From Bordetella petrii (GTDB lineage Bacteria; Pseudomonadota; Gammaproteobacteria; Burkholderiales; Burkholderiaceae_B), in contig NC_010170.1 in the NCBI RefSeq assembly GCF_000067205.1, forward strand, positions 4,526,001 through 4,590,000: 64,000 nt of DNA, written 5' to 3'. The translations under genes and the position numbers were made by a program. Shown here in pieces: positions 9,605-19,500 of the stretch (position 1 is its first letter; every line of letters begins with the position of its first letter). The notes beneath the pieces are model-generated. The model had not been told where the DNA came from. It worked only from the letters and a program-made list of their open reading frames with translations, and made no database searches.

Positions 9605-10153
9605 TCATTGCTCGATGCCGGTGGCTGTGATCAGCACCGGGTAATGCCGCAGACCCAGGCGCTCGGCCAGGTCGTCACCGGCCACAGGCGCAAGGGGCAC
9701 GCCGGGCACCAGGGCGCGCAGCCGTGCCAGGCCCTGCATGGTCTCGACGTTAACCACCAGGCCCACCGCGCCGCGCTCGCGCAGCGAGCCCGCCTGGCGA
9801 AGCAGCCAGGCGTGGGAAGCTTCGTCGTCGCCGACGACTACGAAAGGCCGCAGGCCCGGTGCCTCGATCACGCGCCGCGCGACGGTGCCAGGCGTGAGCT
9901 TGGCACTGCGCACCGGCAACATCGCGGCCTCATCCATGGGCGTGGCGGGCACCGGGAGCATCGGGATGGGCGGCCCGGCCGGAGCATTGGCGCGCGGCTG
10001 AAGGTTCAGAGCCTCGTAGTACGGCAGCGCCGACGTGCCGCCACGGTCTTCGACGACGATCAGGGGCTCTCCGGCGCGCGAGGCCAGTGGCAGAGCCGCC
10101 AGCAGCACGAGCAGGCCCTTCAGTGTGAGATGGGTCAAATGGCATGTTTTCAT
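9605..10153 (-). CDS. ICE protein TIGR03765/PFL_4695 (DUF2859)
   Basis: 182 aa with a signal peptide (about residues 1-27), so exported. The family occurs directly upstream of traD in ICEclc-like elements; its biochemical role is unknown. GGAG precedes ATG 10153, which overlaps the transglycosylase stop by four bases. Confidence 0.85.
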   Translation of the reverse strand: MKTCHLTHLTLKGLLVLLAALPLASRAGEPLIVVEDRGGTSALPYYEALNLQPRANAPAGPPIPMLPVPATPMDEAAMLPVRSAKLTPGTVARRVIEAPGLRPFVVVGDDEASHAWLLRQAGSLRERGAVGLVVNVETMQGLARLRALVPGVPLAPVAGDDLAERLGLRHYPVLITATGIEQ

Positions 10154-10755
10154 GGGGTGCTCTCCTGGTGCACGGCGATGGCCGCGGCGGTTGGGTGTGT
10201 GCCCTGCACACGGGCAAGGTGGCGCGACACGCTGCGCCGGTAACGAGCCGCAGGTTCTCCGCCCGCAGGACGGTGGTAGCGACCGATCGCCGGCAACCAG
10301 TCCTCGCCCGAGGTGTGCTGCTCTTTCAGGATTTCAGCGGCGATGGCGAGGTTGCTGTATGGGTCGAGCAGGTCGCACGGGCTGGCGTAGCGCTGCTGGT
10401 GGTAGCCGAGGTTGATCTGGCCCAGGCCCGCGTCGATGCGTGTGTGCGGCGTGGCGCGCATTGCCTGCTGCAAACCAGCGCAGGCGTCGGCACGGGTGGT
10501 GAAGCGGCGCGACTGACCGGCGACGTTGAGGGACCACGGCCACGGGACGATGCGCCCGTTGCGGCGGATGCCGCTTTCCTGCAAAGCCACGGCGTAGAGC
10601 ACCGTCGAGGGGATGCCCGCGCGCTGTGCGGCAAGCTGGTAAGCCGGTGGCGGAAGCTCCTGGGCATGGGCGGCGCAGGCGCACAGGCCCGCCGCGATCA
10701 CCAGTGCGCGCAAGCACTGCGAAACGGAGGTGGCCGCTATGGCTGGCGCTGCCAT
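10150..10755 (-). CDS. Lytic transglycosylase, SLT domain (conjugation-associated)
   Basis: 201 aa, signal peptide about residues 1-32, then an SLT-type lysozyme fold. The catalytic Glu is visible in ALQES (near residue 58), followed by the family's GLGQINLGYH and AAEIL motifs. Such enzymes (VirB1-like) open peptidoglycan for the transfer channel. ATG 10755 is preceded by GAGGTGA and overlaps the TIGR03759 gene by 19 bases. Confidence 0.9.
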   Translation of the reverse strand: MAAPAIAATSVSQCLRALVIAAGLCACAAHAQELPPPAYQLAAQRAGIPSTVLYAVALQESGIRRNGRIVPWPWSLNVAGQSRRFTTRADACAGLQQAMRATPHTRIDAGLGQINLGYHQQRYASPCDLLDPYSNLAIAAEILKEQHTSGEDWLPAIGRYHRPAGGEPAARYRRSVSRHLARVQGTHPTAAAIAVHQESTP

Positions 10756-11474
10756 TGACCGTTCACCTCGCGCACGACCGCAGGAAGGTCTCCGGGCAAG
10801 CTCAGCGACAGCCACCGCCCGCCATCATGGTTGAGCGTGATGCCACCGCTGCGCACGCGCGCCGGATCGACGTTCGCACGCTTGGCCCAGTCGCGGATGC
10901 GCGTGTCGTCTTGGCGGCTGCCGACCATGTACAGGTCGAACTCGGTGCCGGAGGATTGCAGGCGCTGCACGAGTTGCCCGCAGGCCGCGCAGCCGTCCTT
11001 GACGAACACGGCCGTGCGGCCTGAACCGCGCAAGGGATTGGCGCTTGTGCCGGCGCCGGGTTTTTCGTCAGGCAGGTTCACCCGCTGCATGCCGGGACTC
11101 AGGCGCTGCCAGGCCTGGTCGTAGGCACGCTGGTAGGCGAGCAGCTTCTCGATACGGCGCGCCTCGACCTGCACCTGCAGCTCTGCGTAGCGGCGCCGTT
11201 CCTCGTCGGTGCGCGCCTCGATTCCCAGGGCGGACAGTGGGTCCAGGTTGGGCGAGTAGATGCCCAACGGCCCGTCCATCAGCTCGCGATAGCGAGCCCA
11301 CTCCTGCGGTTGCAGGCCCCAGTCGCCTGCCACTCGGTCGTCCAGGGAGCGAGTAACCAGCGGGCGCTCCTGGCTGTGCGCACTGCCGGCGGGAGCCGTG
11401 GCCGGCTGCTGCGCCCAGGCGGGCAACTGGGCAGACGCGAGCAGGAGCGCGGAAAGGATGATCGACGGTTTCAT
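10737..11474 (-). CDS. ICE periplasmic protein TIGR03759/PFL_4693
   Basis: 245 aa with a signal peptide (about 1-22). The C-terminal half has a thioredoxin-fold-like CAAC motif (VKDGCAACGQLV, about residue 155) and a DWAKR helix, so a redox or disulfide role in the periplasm is possible but unproven. The family is a fixed neighbour of the transglycosylase in PFGI-1 transfer operons. ATG 11474 follows GGAGCGCACGAC. Confidence 0.86.
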   Translation of the reverse strand: MKPSIILSALLLASAQLPAWAQQPATAPAGSAHSQERPLVTRSLDDRVAGDWGLQPQEWARYRELMDGPLGIYSPNLDPLSALGIEARTDEERRRYAELQVQVEARRIEKLLAYQRAYDQAWQRLSPGMQRVNLPDEKPGAGTSANPLRGSGRTAVFVKDGCAACGQLVQRLQSSGTEFDLYMVGSRQDDTRIRDWAKRANVDPARVRSGGITLNHDGGRWLSLSLPGDLPAVVREVNGQWQRQP

Positions 11475-11488
11475 GTCGTGCGCTCCGC

Positions 11489-12130
11489 TCAAGGAATCGC
11501 CATGCGACGGGTCTGGTCGCCGGCCTGAAACACCGCAGTGTTGCCCTCGACTGCCTGCAGGCGCCACGGGCCGACGGCATCGCCGGGAAGCAGCACTTGA
11601 AGCTGGTCGGGCGTGAAGTTCCCGTTATTCGGTGTGACGGACAGGCTGCGCTGGCCGGCGCGAAGTTCGGCGCCGACGATGCGGAACGGCAGTGGCGGCG
11701 GTTCTGGTTTGGCGGTGGGCCTGCTCGGTGAGCGCGGCTGGGCGGGCGCTGCGGCACGCAGGGCGCTTGGGCGTGCCTTGATCTGCTCGACTTCCGCACG
11801 AAGCGCCTGAAGGTCTTCGGCAGCGGCATAGCCGCTCAGCGTTGTCTCGACCTGGGCGGCGCGTGCTTCCAGGCGTTCGCGGGTATCTTTGAGGTCTGCC
11901 GCTGTTGCGACGACTGGACGCTGCTGGATGGCCTCAATGGTCTCGGCCAGGCCCACCGCCTGCGCTTCGAGACGTTGCAGGCGGGAATCAAGCAGCGTCT
12001 GGTCGGCCTGGTCGTTCATGGTCTGGTAGCTCAGGGCAGCGAAAACGCTGAGGCTGATCAGCCAGAGCCACATTAGGCTCTGCAACACCACGGCGGAGAT
12101 CGGGCGCCGGGGAGCCTGCGCGGTATTCAT
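11489..12130 (-). CDS. ICE inner-membrane coiled-coil protein, function unknown (PilP-like position)
   Basis: 213 aa. A single transmembrane helix (about 13-36), a coiled coil (about 40-110), a Pro-rich linker and a compact C-terminal domain. It lies between the PilL-like lipoprotein and TIGR03759 and overlaps the former by ATGA with a strong GGGAGG site, so it belongs to the same envelope module. I recognise the gene as conserved in this ICE family but not its function. Confidence 0.75.
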   Translation of the reverse strand: MNTAQAPRRPISAVVLQSLMWLWLISLSVFAALSYQTMNDQADQTLLDSRLQRLEAQAVGLAETIEAIQQRPVVATAADLKDTRERLEARAAQVETTLSGYAAAEDLQALRAEVEQIKARPSALRAAAPAQPRSPSRPTAKPEPPPLPFRIVGAELRAGQRSLSVTPNNGNFTPDQLQVLLPGDAVGPWRLQAVEGNTAVFQAGDQTRRMAIP

Positions 12131-12705
12131 GGCTGGCCTCCCGAAACCGAAGGCATCAGCGGAAACGTCTGCACCGCCTCGGCAACAGGCGGCTCGTGTG
12201 CGTGCTCGGCGGTCGCACTGCCTCCAGGCTGCTCAAAGCAAATCTGCCGTGCCCGTTCATCCGCATGCAGTTCCCAGGCCGGGCCGGCCAGGGTGAGCAG
12301 CGCATCGCGCAAGGTCATGGGGCCAAGATGCCGGTGCGCCGCCGGCAGCGGCAGCGCATACAACTCGGTCACGGCGCTGGGCGTCTCGCAAAGCTGGTAG
12401 CCACTGCGTTTGAGCACATGCCGCAGCCCATCGCCCACCGTGGCGCGGGCATCCTCGGGCATGGACACGTCGATGGTCTGCAACAGCAAGTCACGCTGCG
12501 CCGCCGTGGGTGCCAGCTCGACCAGCGTGTAGCGGCCATAGCGCACGACGGGAATGAACTCGGGTGCCTCGGGTTCGGGAGCGGAGGAGACGCCTTCTAT
12601 GGCGTCTGGCACCAGCGGCGCGGTGGTGGTCGCGCAGCCGCTGGCCAGCGCTGCGGCCAGGAGACCAGCGCCGACCAGACGCCGGGATACAGGGATTGCG
12701 GGCAT
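12127..12705 (-). CDS. PilL-N-like lipoprotein TIGR03748
   Basis: 192 aa with a lipoprotein signal (lipobox ASGC at about residues 21-24) and a domain typical of the N-terminal part of PilL in conjugative pilus clusters. It is the first gene of the conjugation operon seen here (12705 down to traC). The 142-base gap before it (12706-12847) separates the operon from the defence module and should hold its promoter. Confidence 0.85.
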   Translation of the reverse strand: MPAIPVSRRLVGAGLLAAALASGCATTTAPLVPDAIEGVSSAPEPEAPEFIPVVRYGRYTLVELAPTAAQRDLLLQTIDVSMPEDARATVGDGLRHVLKRSGYQLCETPSAVTELYALPLPAAHRHLGPMTLRDALLTLAGPAWELHADERARQICFEQPGGSATAEHAHEPPVAEAVQTFPLMPSVSGGQP

Positions 12706-12847
12706 GGCATCGGCTCTTCTGTTGCGATGCCGATACCTTGGCGGAGCGCCGTTGAGCGGTCAGCTAGGAATGCGGACTGATGGACGACCGCTTTTTCAGA
12801 AACATGCGAAGACCGTGCTGATTTGGACAGTACTCGCTACCAGCTGA

Positions 12848-14569
12848 TTACAAAAAAATGCTGCGGTCTCCCGATGGCGTCAGGATTGTTGCTCTCTTCA
12901 TAGCTCTTGTGACTGCGACCCGCAGTGCCAAAAGGGCTTGGCTTTGACGAGAAGTATCTGCATTCGCAGGCACAATTCGTCCAGCATATCGCCCTTCGTA
13001 AATCAGTACCTCGTCAAACTCCTTACCCTTTGCTTTGTGAATGGTCATGAGATGAACTCCACGCCATTCCTTGGCGGCTGCTGTGAAATGCTCCTGCAGC
13101 AAAGCGCCCCGGACAGCTTCGATAGCGCCGACATACTGTCCTTGGGATCTCCAAAGCTCTGACAAAGACGCCCGCAGGTTTGAGCCCTTGTGAAGCAGGC
13201 GGAGATACTTGGCATCAGCGGCAACGCGCGACAGTTGGCCAACGGCAGACGTCGCGAGAAGCCCCCGCGCAGTCAACCAGTCTTCTTCAGGATGGCCGGT
13301 GAATACGACGTCCTGGCGAAGCGCTGCTAGGCGCGCGCACTCGCTGATCAACGCTTGGCGATTCTTGCCGCGGATCTTTCCGGAGACCAAGTATTGGTCG
13401 ATGGCGTCGGCCATGTCGAGTTCCGCCTGCGCAGGGCGTTTGGTGCCACTGCGGCCCCGGATGTGGGTATGTAAGGCGGAGAGTAGCCGCGCAGCCAGAA
13501 GCTCCGAAGGGCCTCCTTCCATTAGCGTGGCGATGACGTTTGCCGCAAGCGCCGGGGATTCCGCGTCCATCGCCACCTCGTGGCGAAGGTTGGGCATGCC
13601 ATCGGACTCCGCGGAGAGGTAGTCGGACACTTGAAGCATGAAGGCCTTGGATGGGACGAGCACTGCGATGGACCAGGCCGGCTCCTTGCGAAGTCGCTTG
13701 ATTGCCTGGATGAGCTGGGCCTTCGCATGGAAATGCGGACCCCTTCCGTAGTACACGCCGTACTCGACCACCGACACATTGGCATAGACGGCGCCCTTGT
13801 TTTTCCCGGTGAGAAAGTCTGAACCGTACGTTGCGATGTCGGTTCCGGCACTGCGATGATTCTCCCCTTCAAACTCGACTGGCAAGGGGTCGAACTGGTC
13901 CACGAATTCCTTGAGCCGCTGAGGATCGGCGCCGCGGAATTCGTAAATACGCTGGTCGGGGTCGGCCAAGGCAATGATCCTGCAGCCGCGTCCAAGCTCG
14001 CGGACCATCGCCCATTCGTCGGCGTTCGTGTCCTGGAACTCGTCCACGACGAGTATCGGGTAGGTCGCTGTGTAGATACCTGCCAGCCGCCGGCTGCGGC
14101 GCAGCAGTTCAGCCGTCAACTGGGCGAAGAGGTCGAAGTGGAGCAGCCCCTCTTCATGGAAAAGGCGCAACTTCTCCTGGTGATGCTGCTCCTTGGCAAA
14201 GTGAGCCAAGCGCGCGGAGCCCTCGGGAGGTGGTAGGAGCTGGAGCGGCTTTCCGTTGCTGAGCAGATAGCCATGACTTCGCAGAACGCTCCATGCGAAG
14301 CCGTGATAGGTGTTGACATCTAGAAGTCTCAGATCATCCGCGGTGATGAGTTCCTTGGCTTTCTCAAGGACCCGTGCCACTGTGGGCCTCGCGAAGCTGA
14401 GAAACAGGATGCGCTGGCCTGATAGGAGCTTTGCTGATCGAATCTCGTCCCTGGCTTTGACCAGGGCGACATGCGTCTTTCCGGAGCCTGGACCACCCAT
14501 GGCGAGCACGTGCCCCGTGCTTTGCAGAAAGTCCCTCTTCTGCGGTGTCCAGTCTTGTTCGACCGTCAT
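12848..14569 (-). CDS. gajB: UvrD/Rep-type helicase, GajB of a Gabija-like defence system
   Basis: 573-aa superfamily 1 helicase. Walker A GGPGSGKTH at residues 25-33, motif II VVDEFQDTN near 175, motif III LADPDQRIYEFRG, and C-terminal motifs TIHKAKGKEFDEV and LRVAVTRAM. In Gabija systems GajB is a UvrD-like helicase that works with the GajA nuclease against phage DNA. Pairing with the OLD-type gene, same strand and a 4-base ATGA overlap support this call. It is somewhat longer than the best-known GajB (about 494 aa). Sits as cargo between the ICE helicase and the conjugation operon. Confidence 0.85.
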   Translation of the reverse strand: MTVEQDWTPQKRDFLQSTGHVLAMGGPGSGKTHVALVKARDEIRSAKLLSGQRILFLSFARPTVARVLEKAKELITADDLRLLDVNTYHGFAWSVLRSHGYLLSNGKPLQLLPPPEGSARLAHFAKEQHHQEKLRLFHEEGLLHFDLFAQLTAELLRRSRRLAGIYTATYPILVVDEFQDTNADEWAMVRELGRGCRIIALADPDQRIYEFRGADPQRLKEFVDQFDPLPVEFEGENHRSAGTDIATYGSDFLTGKNKGAVYANVSVVEYGVYYGRGPHFHAKAQLIQAIKRLRKEPAWSIAVLVPSKAFMLQVSDYLSAESDGMPNLRHEVAMDAESPALAANVIATLMEGGPSELLAARLLSALHTHIRGRSGTKRPAQAELDMADAIDQYLVSGKIRGKNRQALISECARLAALRQDVVFTGHPEEDWLTARGLLATSAVGQLSRVAADAKYLRLLHKGSNLRASLSELWRSQGQYVGAIEAVRGALLQEHFTAAAKEWRGVHLMTIHKAKGKEFDEVLIYEGRYAGRIVPANADTSRQSQALLALRVAVTRAMKRATILTPSGDRSIFL

Positions 14570-16368
14570 AACTCTTCGTCATCGAACGGTGCTGCCGCCG
14601 CTGACGGCACGGGTGGCAGCGGCGGAGGTTCGACGGTGATGTGGATCACCCGCAGCGTGTCCCGGACATACTGCGGCATCTCCGCCTCGGTGCAGCACCC
14701 GAGCAAGTCGCCGGCATCGCCGCTTCCCTTGGCCCAGCCAAAGAATTGCCGCAATGCGTCGCGAATTTGCTCCACGGTCTGGGCGGCGTTAGGAGTTTTG
14801 GCGATCAGATGGTTCGGCCACGCGTTCTCCGCGACGAGGCTGAGCGCATATCGACGAAGGGCTGCCTCCGCGGTGTGGTGCAGCACTACGTTCTCGAAAC
14901 CTTTCTCGGCAGATTCAAATGAGTGGTGCACGGCGGCCTTGATGGCAGCGGAAGCGGCTGGTTCCTGCTTGTCGAACACAGCAAAGACCGTCTTGCCCAA
15001 GTCTCTAAAGAACTTGCCGAGAGGCGCAACCTGCGCATCGGTTTGCGCATCGATGACGGCCACCCCCAGGGCCTCAAGCGTCTTGTATTCTGTGGGGTTC
15101 AAGTCGTTAAGCCGGCGCGCCGCTGCAGGTATCGCATCGAACTCCGTTCGACCTTCGACAACAAGTACATATCGGGCAAGCAGCGCTTCACAGAAGCGGG
15201 CCCTGAACTCTGCCTTGTATGCCTTGGGCTTGACCGCTGGTGGGTATGTCGCCAGCATCGCAGAAAGCTTTCCCCCGTCACGCCGCAGCACATGCATCTC
15301 GGACGGCGCGAATTCTTCGAGCACATAGGGCGAGTGCGACGTGAAAAGCGCCTGTGCCGACGTCTCGCGCACGCTGTTAACGATGCGCTTCTGGGTATGT
15401 GGCGGAAGGGCGATCTCGGGCTCCTCCATCGCGAAGATGACGTTCTGCTTCAGGCCCGCGATGATGGATAGCAGCGCCAGCACCAGTGTATTGATCGTGC
15501 CGGTGCCCTGATGGTGATATGGCGCGCAATAGGTGCTGCCGTCCGGACGCTTCGCGCCGGTGCCCATGAAAACGGTCAAATCCTTGCGCAGGGCCTCTCT
15601 AGTGAGATCCGACACGCGCATGTGAGGTTCCTCTGCCCAGTCAGAAGGAACGAATCGGCGAACAGCGTCCTGGACGTCCTTCAAGAGCGGGGCGATGCCG
15701 AGTTCCGGCTTATCGGCCACGGGGAGTTTGCGCAACTCGTTCAGCAGGTCTTCCCACATCGTCACGCGCTTGTCTTGAAGCCTGAGGATGACATCAAGCA
15801 ACGACCCGCGCTCCAGGCTCAATGCCCGCGCCCCTGTCCTCAGCGTCCGGAGGTACAGGAAGCCGCACTTGCGCTTGTCGGTCGTTTTGAAAGTTGGGTG
15901 AGTACCTTCAGCTAGCACTGGGGTCGCGAAGAAAGTATTGCCCGTGAAGTCGTCTTCTTCCTTGTCGTAGCGACCCTCGAAAAACACCCGCAGCGCGGCC
16001 GACACGTCTGACGCATCCGTGCCTTCCGGGGGCGGGCCTACGAGTAGCGTCTTTTCCGTGGCGGACCACCACTCGATGTGGTCACGAAAGTGTCGCTGCT
16101 GCTCGGCGGACAGGTCACTGACGATAACTTCAATCCGAATGAGAACCGGATCTCCCTCTTCATCCAGGTAGCGCCCGGCGTGGAAGTCGTGCTCGTCGAT
16201 GACGGGTCTTCGGGAGAGCCGTTCCGGGCCGAGGACGAGATCTATGGCCTCCAGCAGCGTTGACTTCCCGACGTTGTTGTCACCGAGAAATACGCTGTGG
16301 CCTGACAGCGTCACGATGCCGGATTCAATCCCACGAAACTTTTCGACCTTGACTTTTGCAATCTGCAT
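14566..16368 (-). CDS. gajA: OLD-family ATPase/TOPRIM nuclease, GajA of a Gabija-like defence system
   Basis: 600 aa. N-terminal ABC-type ATPase: Walker A GDNNVGKST at residues 29-37, a Walker B-like FAMEEPEIALPPHT near 330 and the FTSHSPYVLEEF switch. C-terminal TOPRIM: VVEGRTEFDA near 400 gives the catalytic Glu, and VFAVFDKQ the Asp of the second motif. This is the class 2 OLD layout, whose members pair with a UvrD-like helicase as here. GajA is a sequence-specific nicking nuclease held off by nucleotides in studied examples. GGGGGAG precedes ATG 16368. Unlike the core ICE genes this pair is accessory. Confidence 0.87.
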   Translation of the reverse strand: MQIAKVKVEKFRGIESGIVTLSGHSVFLGDNNVGKSTLLEAIDLVLGPERLSRRPVIDEHDFHAGRYLDEEGDPVLIRIEVIVSDLSAEQQRHFRDHIEWWSATEKTLLVGPPPEGTDASDVSAALRVFFEGRYDKEEDDFTGNTFFATPVLAEGTHPTFKTTDKRKCGFLYLRTLRTGARALSLERGSLLDVILRLQDKRVTMWEDLLNELRKLPVADKPELGIAPLLKDVQDAVRRFVPSDWAEEPHMRVSDLTREALRKDLTVFMGTGAKRPDGSTYCAPYHHQGTGTINTLVLALLSIIAGLKQNVIFAMEEPEIALPPHTQKRIVNSVRETSAQALFTSHSPYVLEEFAPSEMHVLRRDGGKLSAMLATYPPAVKPKAYKAEFRARFCEALLARYVLVVEGRTEFDAIPAAARRLNDLNPTEYKTLEALGVAVIDAQTDAQVAPLGKFFRDLGKTVFAVFDKQEPAASAAIKAAVHHSFESAEKGFENVVLHHTAEAALRRYALSLVAENAWPNHLIAKTPNAAQTVEQIRDALRQFFGWAKGSGDAGDLLGCCTEAEMPQYVRDTLRVIHITVEPPPLPPVPSAAAAPFDDEEL

Positions 16369-16399
16369 TGGCTCCCCCGATTCTGCTCATGTGAGTTTA

Positions 16400-16440
16400 G
16401 CCAGTAACCAATCGTTTCTCCAAAGAGAGTCCACACTGAA
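16400..16440 (-). promoter_or_regulatory. Possible promoter of the gajA-gajB unit
   Basis: On the minus strand a TTGGAG box and a TAAACT box are spaced 18 bases, upstream of gajA. Only a weak match, but the module follows a strong hairpin and so likely needs its own promoter. Confidence 0.3.
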
Positions 16441-16451
16441 TCTGAAAGGAC

Positions 16452-16488
16452 GCAGCCACGTCCTGCGGAGACTGCGGGACGTGGCTGC
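16452..16488 (-). terminator. 12-bp perfect hairpin between helicase and Gabija module
   Basis: Arms GCAGCCACGTCC and GGACGTGGCTGC pair perfectly around a 13-base loop. It follows the helicase stop (16541) on the minus strand, with a short pyrimidine stretch after it, so it probably ends the helicase transcript and insulates the defence genes. The U tract is weak, so processing or attenuation are alternatives. Confidence 0.55.
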
Positions 16489-16540
16489 AAGGTGGGAAGA
16501 ACAGAAAGCCGGCGGCGCTAGGCCGGCGATGGCGTGGAAA

Positions 16541-19500
16541 TTAGGTAGCGACCAACTGCCGAGCCAGTGCGACCTCGACGGAATCACCGTCCTGGTTCAG
16601 AACATCCAGCCCCGATTCGGGCACATCGCCCGAGGTGGACTGCGAGACCATGATCTTCTTGGCCATCAGTTCCAGGCAGGTCATCTGCGAGGAACCGGCG
16701 TAGCCGAGGTAGATCACGCGCACGGGCTGTTTCTGCCCAATGCGCCAGGAGCGGCGTGCTGCCTGTTGGAGCGAGTACACGTTGTAGCCACTTTGCATGA
16801 ACACAATCGTCGGGAACTCCAGCAGGTCCAGCCCCGTCTTGACCAGCTCGGGATTGGTGACGAGCACGTCGATGCCCCGGTCCAGTTGCTCGGCGATCCA
16901 GTCCTCGCGGCGGCTGGCATCCACGCTTGCGCGCAGTACCGCCACCTTGAATCCTTCCTGCTCCAGCAGCCCCTTCAGGCGTGACGTGGTGTCGCGCGTT
17001 CCGGTATAGACCGTGTAGGCCAGAACCTTGCGCCCCTGTTCCTTCTCCGCTTTGCAGATGTCGATCAGCTCGCGCTCCTTGGGGCTGATCTCGAACTCAT
17101 TGAACTGAGCCGGGACAAACGCCAAGGTGTTGCGCGTGCGCGGATGCACCACGGTCTCCGACCGGAAGCAGCAATCCGGCCAGGCCAATAGCACGTTGAG
17201 CACCACCCCCAGCAAGGTCGTATCGCGTCGCGCCAGAGCCTGTTTCAGTTCTGCGGTCAGCCGACCCGCCAGATCGCGGTAGGCCGCAGCTTGCGCCACG
17301 TCCATCTGGACTTCACGAAACTCCTCGTCATACGGCGGCAGGACGTTGCCACCGATGTCCTTGAGCTTGAGGAAAATCGTAAACGGCAGGATGCAGCGCA
17401 AGACGCCTTTCGGGCCGAAGCCGGGAGCCTTGACCGTGCGCACCGATACCTTGGTGCCTTTGGCTGTCTTGTGCGCCGTGCCGGCGCTCTCGGAGTAGAT
17501 GTCCTTGAGGACGCCGTGATCGCGCATGAATGCCATCGCAGCCGAGGTCATGCTGCCGCTCGTGGTCGGGCGGTAGCCGTCTTCGATCATCCGTCCGGGC
17601 AGTGCCCGGAACAGCAGGTAGAACAGATCATCGCCGTAGCCGCCCATCAGCGTGCCGGTCAGCAGCAAGGTCTTGCGAGCCTTCGCCGCCAGCACGCCCA
17701 TGGCCTGGCCCTGGGCACTGCCACCGTTCTTGTACTCGTGCGCCTCGTCGGCGATGAGCAGGTCGAACGTGCCTTGCGGTAGGTAGCGTTTGATGAACTC
17801 GGACGGTTGGTAGCCGCCTTCGCCAAAGCCAAACTCCATGTTGGCCATCGCACGTTCCATGCGCGTGGCCTGACGGTCGGAAAACACCAGCTCGCCGTTG
17901 CCATCCATGAGGTTGATGAACTCATGGATGTTGTCGCCCAGCATCGAGGCCAGGAAGCCGTCACCGAACTTCTGCATCAGCTTCTGTGCAGTGACTTCCC
18001 CGATGGTCGGGATGCGCTTCAAGGCTTTGAGGACGACCGAGGACTGGTCGCTGCCGGACAGGCTACGCGGGCGGATCAGCGTCCACAGGGGCGCGGCGCA
18101 GTGGCTGCACTTCCTGCGGGACTCCTCGGCTTCGAGCGCGACCGGGTTGACCGGCTCGCCGTCGAGGTCGGTGATGAGTGTGCCGCAGTCCGGGCAGGCT
18201 GCCACGTCGCCGTGGCGGGTGCGCCGCTGGGTGAAGACAGGTTTCCAGTGGAACCCCATCCGCATCCTGACGCGCCCCAGGATGAAAAACTCCTGGCCCG
18301 TGGGCTGCACACCCAACTGCTCGCGCAGCTTGATGAGCTTGACCAGCGTGTCCGGGCCATTGAGCACCCAGACCTTGGCGCCGGCCACCGTCTCCTGGAT
18401 CTCACGCCGCCACTTGTAAACCAGGTGGGGAGGCGAAAGCACCAGGGTGCGGCGGTAGCCTTCGGCGTTGAGCACGGCGGCCGTGGCGATGCCGACGGTC
18501 GTGTAGGGTAGGCTGCGGGCGTCCCGTAAAGGATCACCCGTCAGCCCCCCTCCGAACCGGACTTACACCTTTCAGCGTATCCGGCTCTCCACTTACTTGA
18601 CTAGGAACAGTCCTTTCAAAGAACGCCTGCGTGTAGCTTCTGATGGCAAGGAACGCACAGCACCAAAGTCTTGCGACGGCGCCATGACATCACCTGTGGC
18701 CAGAGGTACTTCCCTTTGTCCACGTCCTTCAGCTTCCGAATGTGATGCACTTGGAAACTGCCTTCGGTGGTCCCGCAGTACTCGCACTTCCTCGCTTCGA
18801 GCCGCTGGATCAACTCCGAGCGGCTATGCGTGAAAACCCAAGTCTTGGGGGGTAGGTCAATACTCTGGAACGTGATGGGTTCTTTCCTTATGTCTTTCAG
18901 GCTGTAGATGGGAAAAGTGTGGGAGTCCGAGTTACCCCGAACAGCCAGTACGTATCCACCCTGGCGCTTCATGCTCCGCGCTACCTTCGTGACGGTCGAA
19001 CGACGTTTTGCCGCCAATGTCTTCCACAAACTCGTCAACCAGAGGTGATGGAGCTTGTTCAGGACACGACTGACGCTGTTCGCCAAACCGTAGTAGTTGG
19101 CAAGGCCTCGCATTTCAGCGTTGTAGGTTTGAACGATTTCCGCTTCGCTCAGTGAGATCAGTTCGCTCCTGTGCGTGGGGGTGTGAGCGTCATAGACGCC
19201 GTAGCCCTTTCGCTGGCAGAAACTACGCAGCTTTTCAGCCGGTACGTGCAATTGCATCCGCTCGGATACGCTGCGTGCTGTGATGCTCCGTCCTGAACGG
19301 ACGGTGCGCACGTTGCGATCACCGGAGTACGTGCGAACGTCGTACCCCAGAAAGCGAACTCCGTCCGATGCGTGAACCACACCGGACTTTTCCTCAGCGA
19401 TCTCCAAGTGCAGTTTGTCGCTGATGAAACCTGCGACTCGCTGCATGACGGTTACCGCCTCGTCCCGACTGCCGATGATGCCGATCAGAAAATCATCGGC

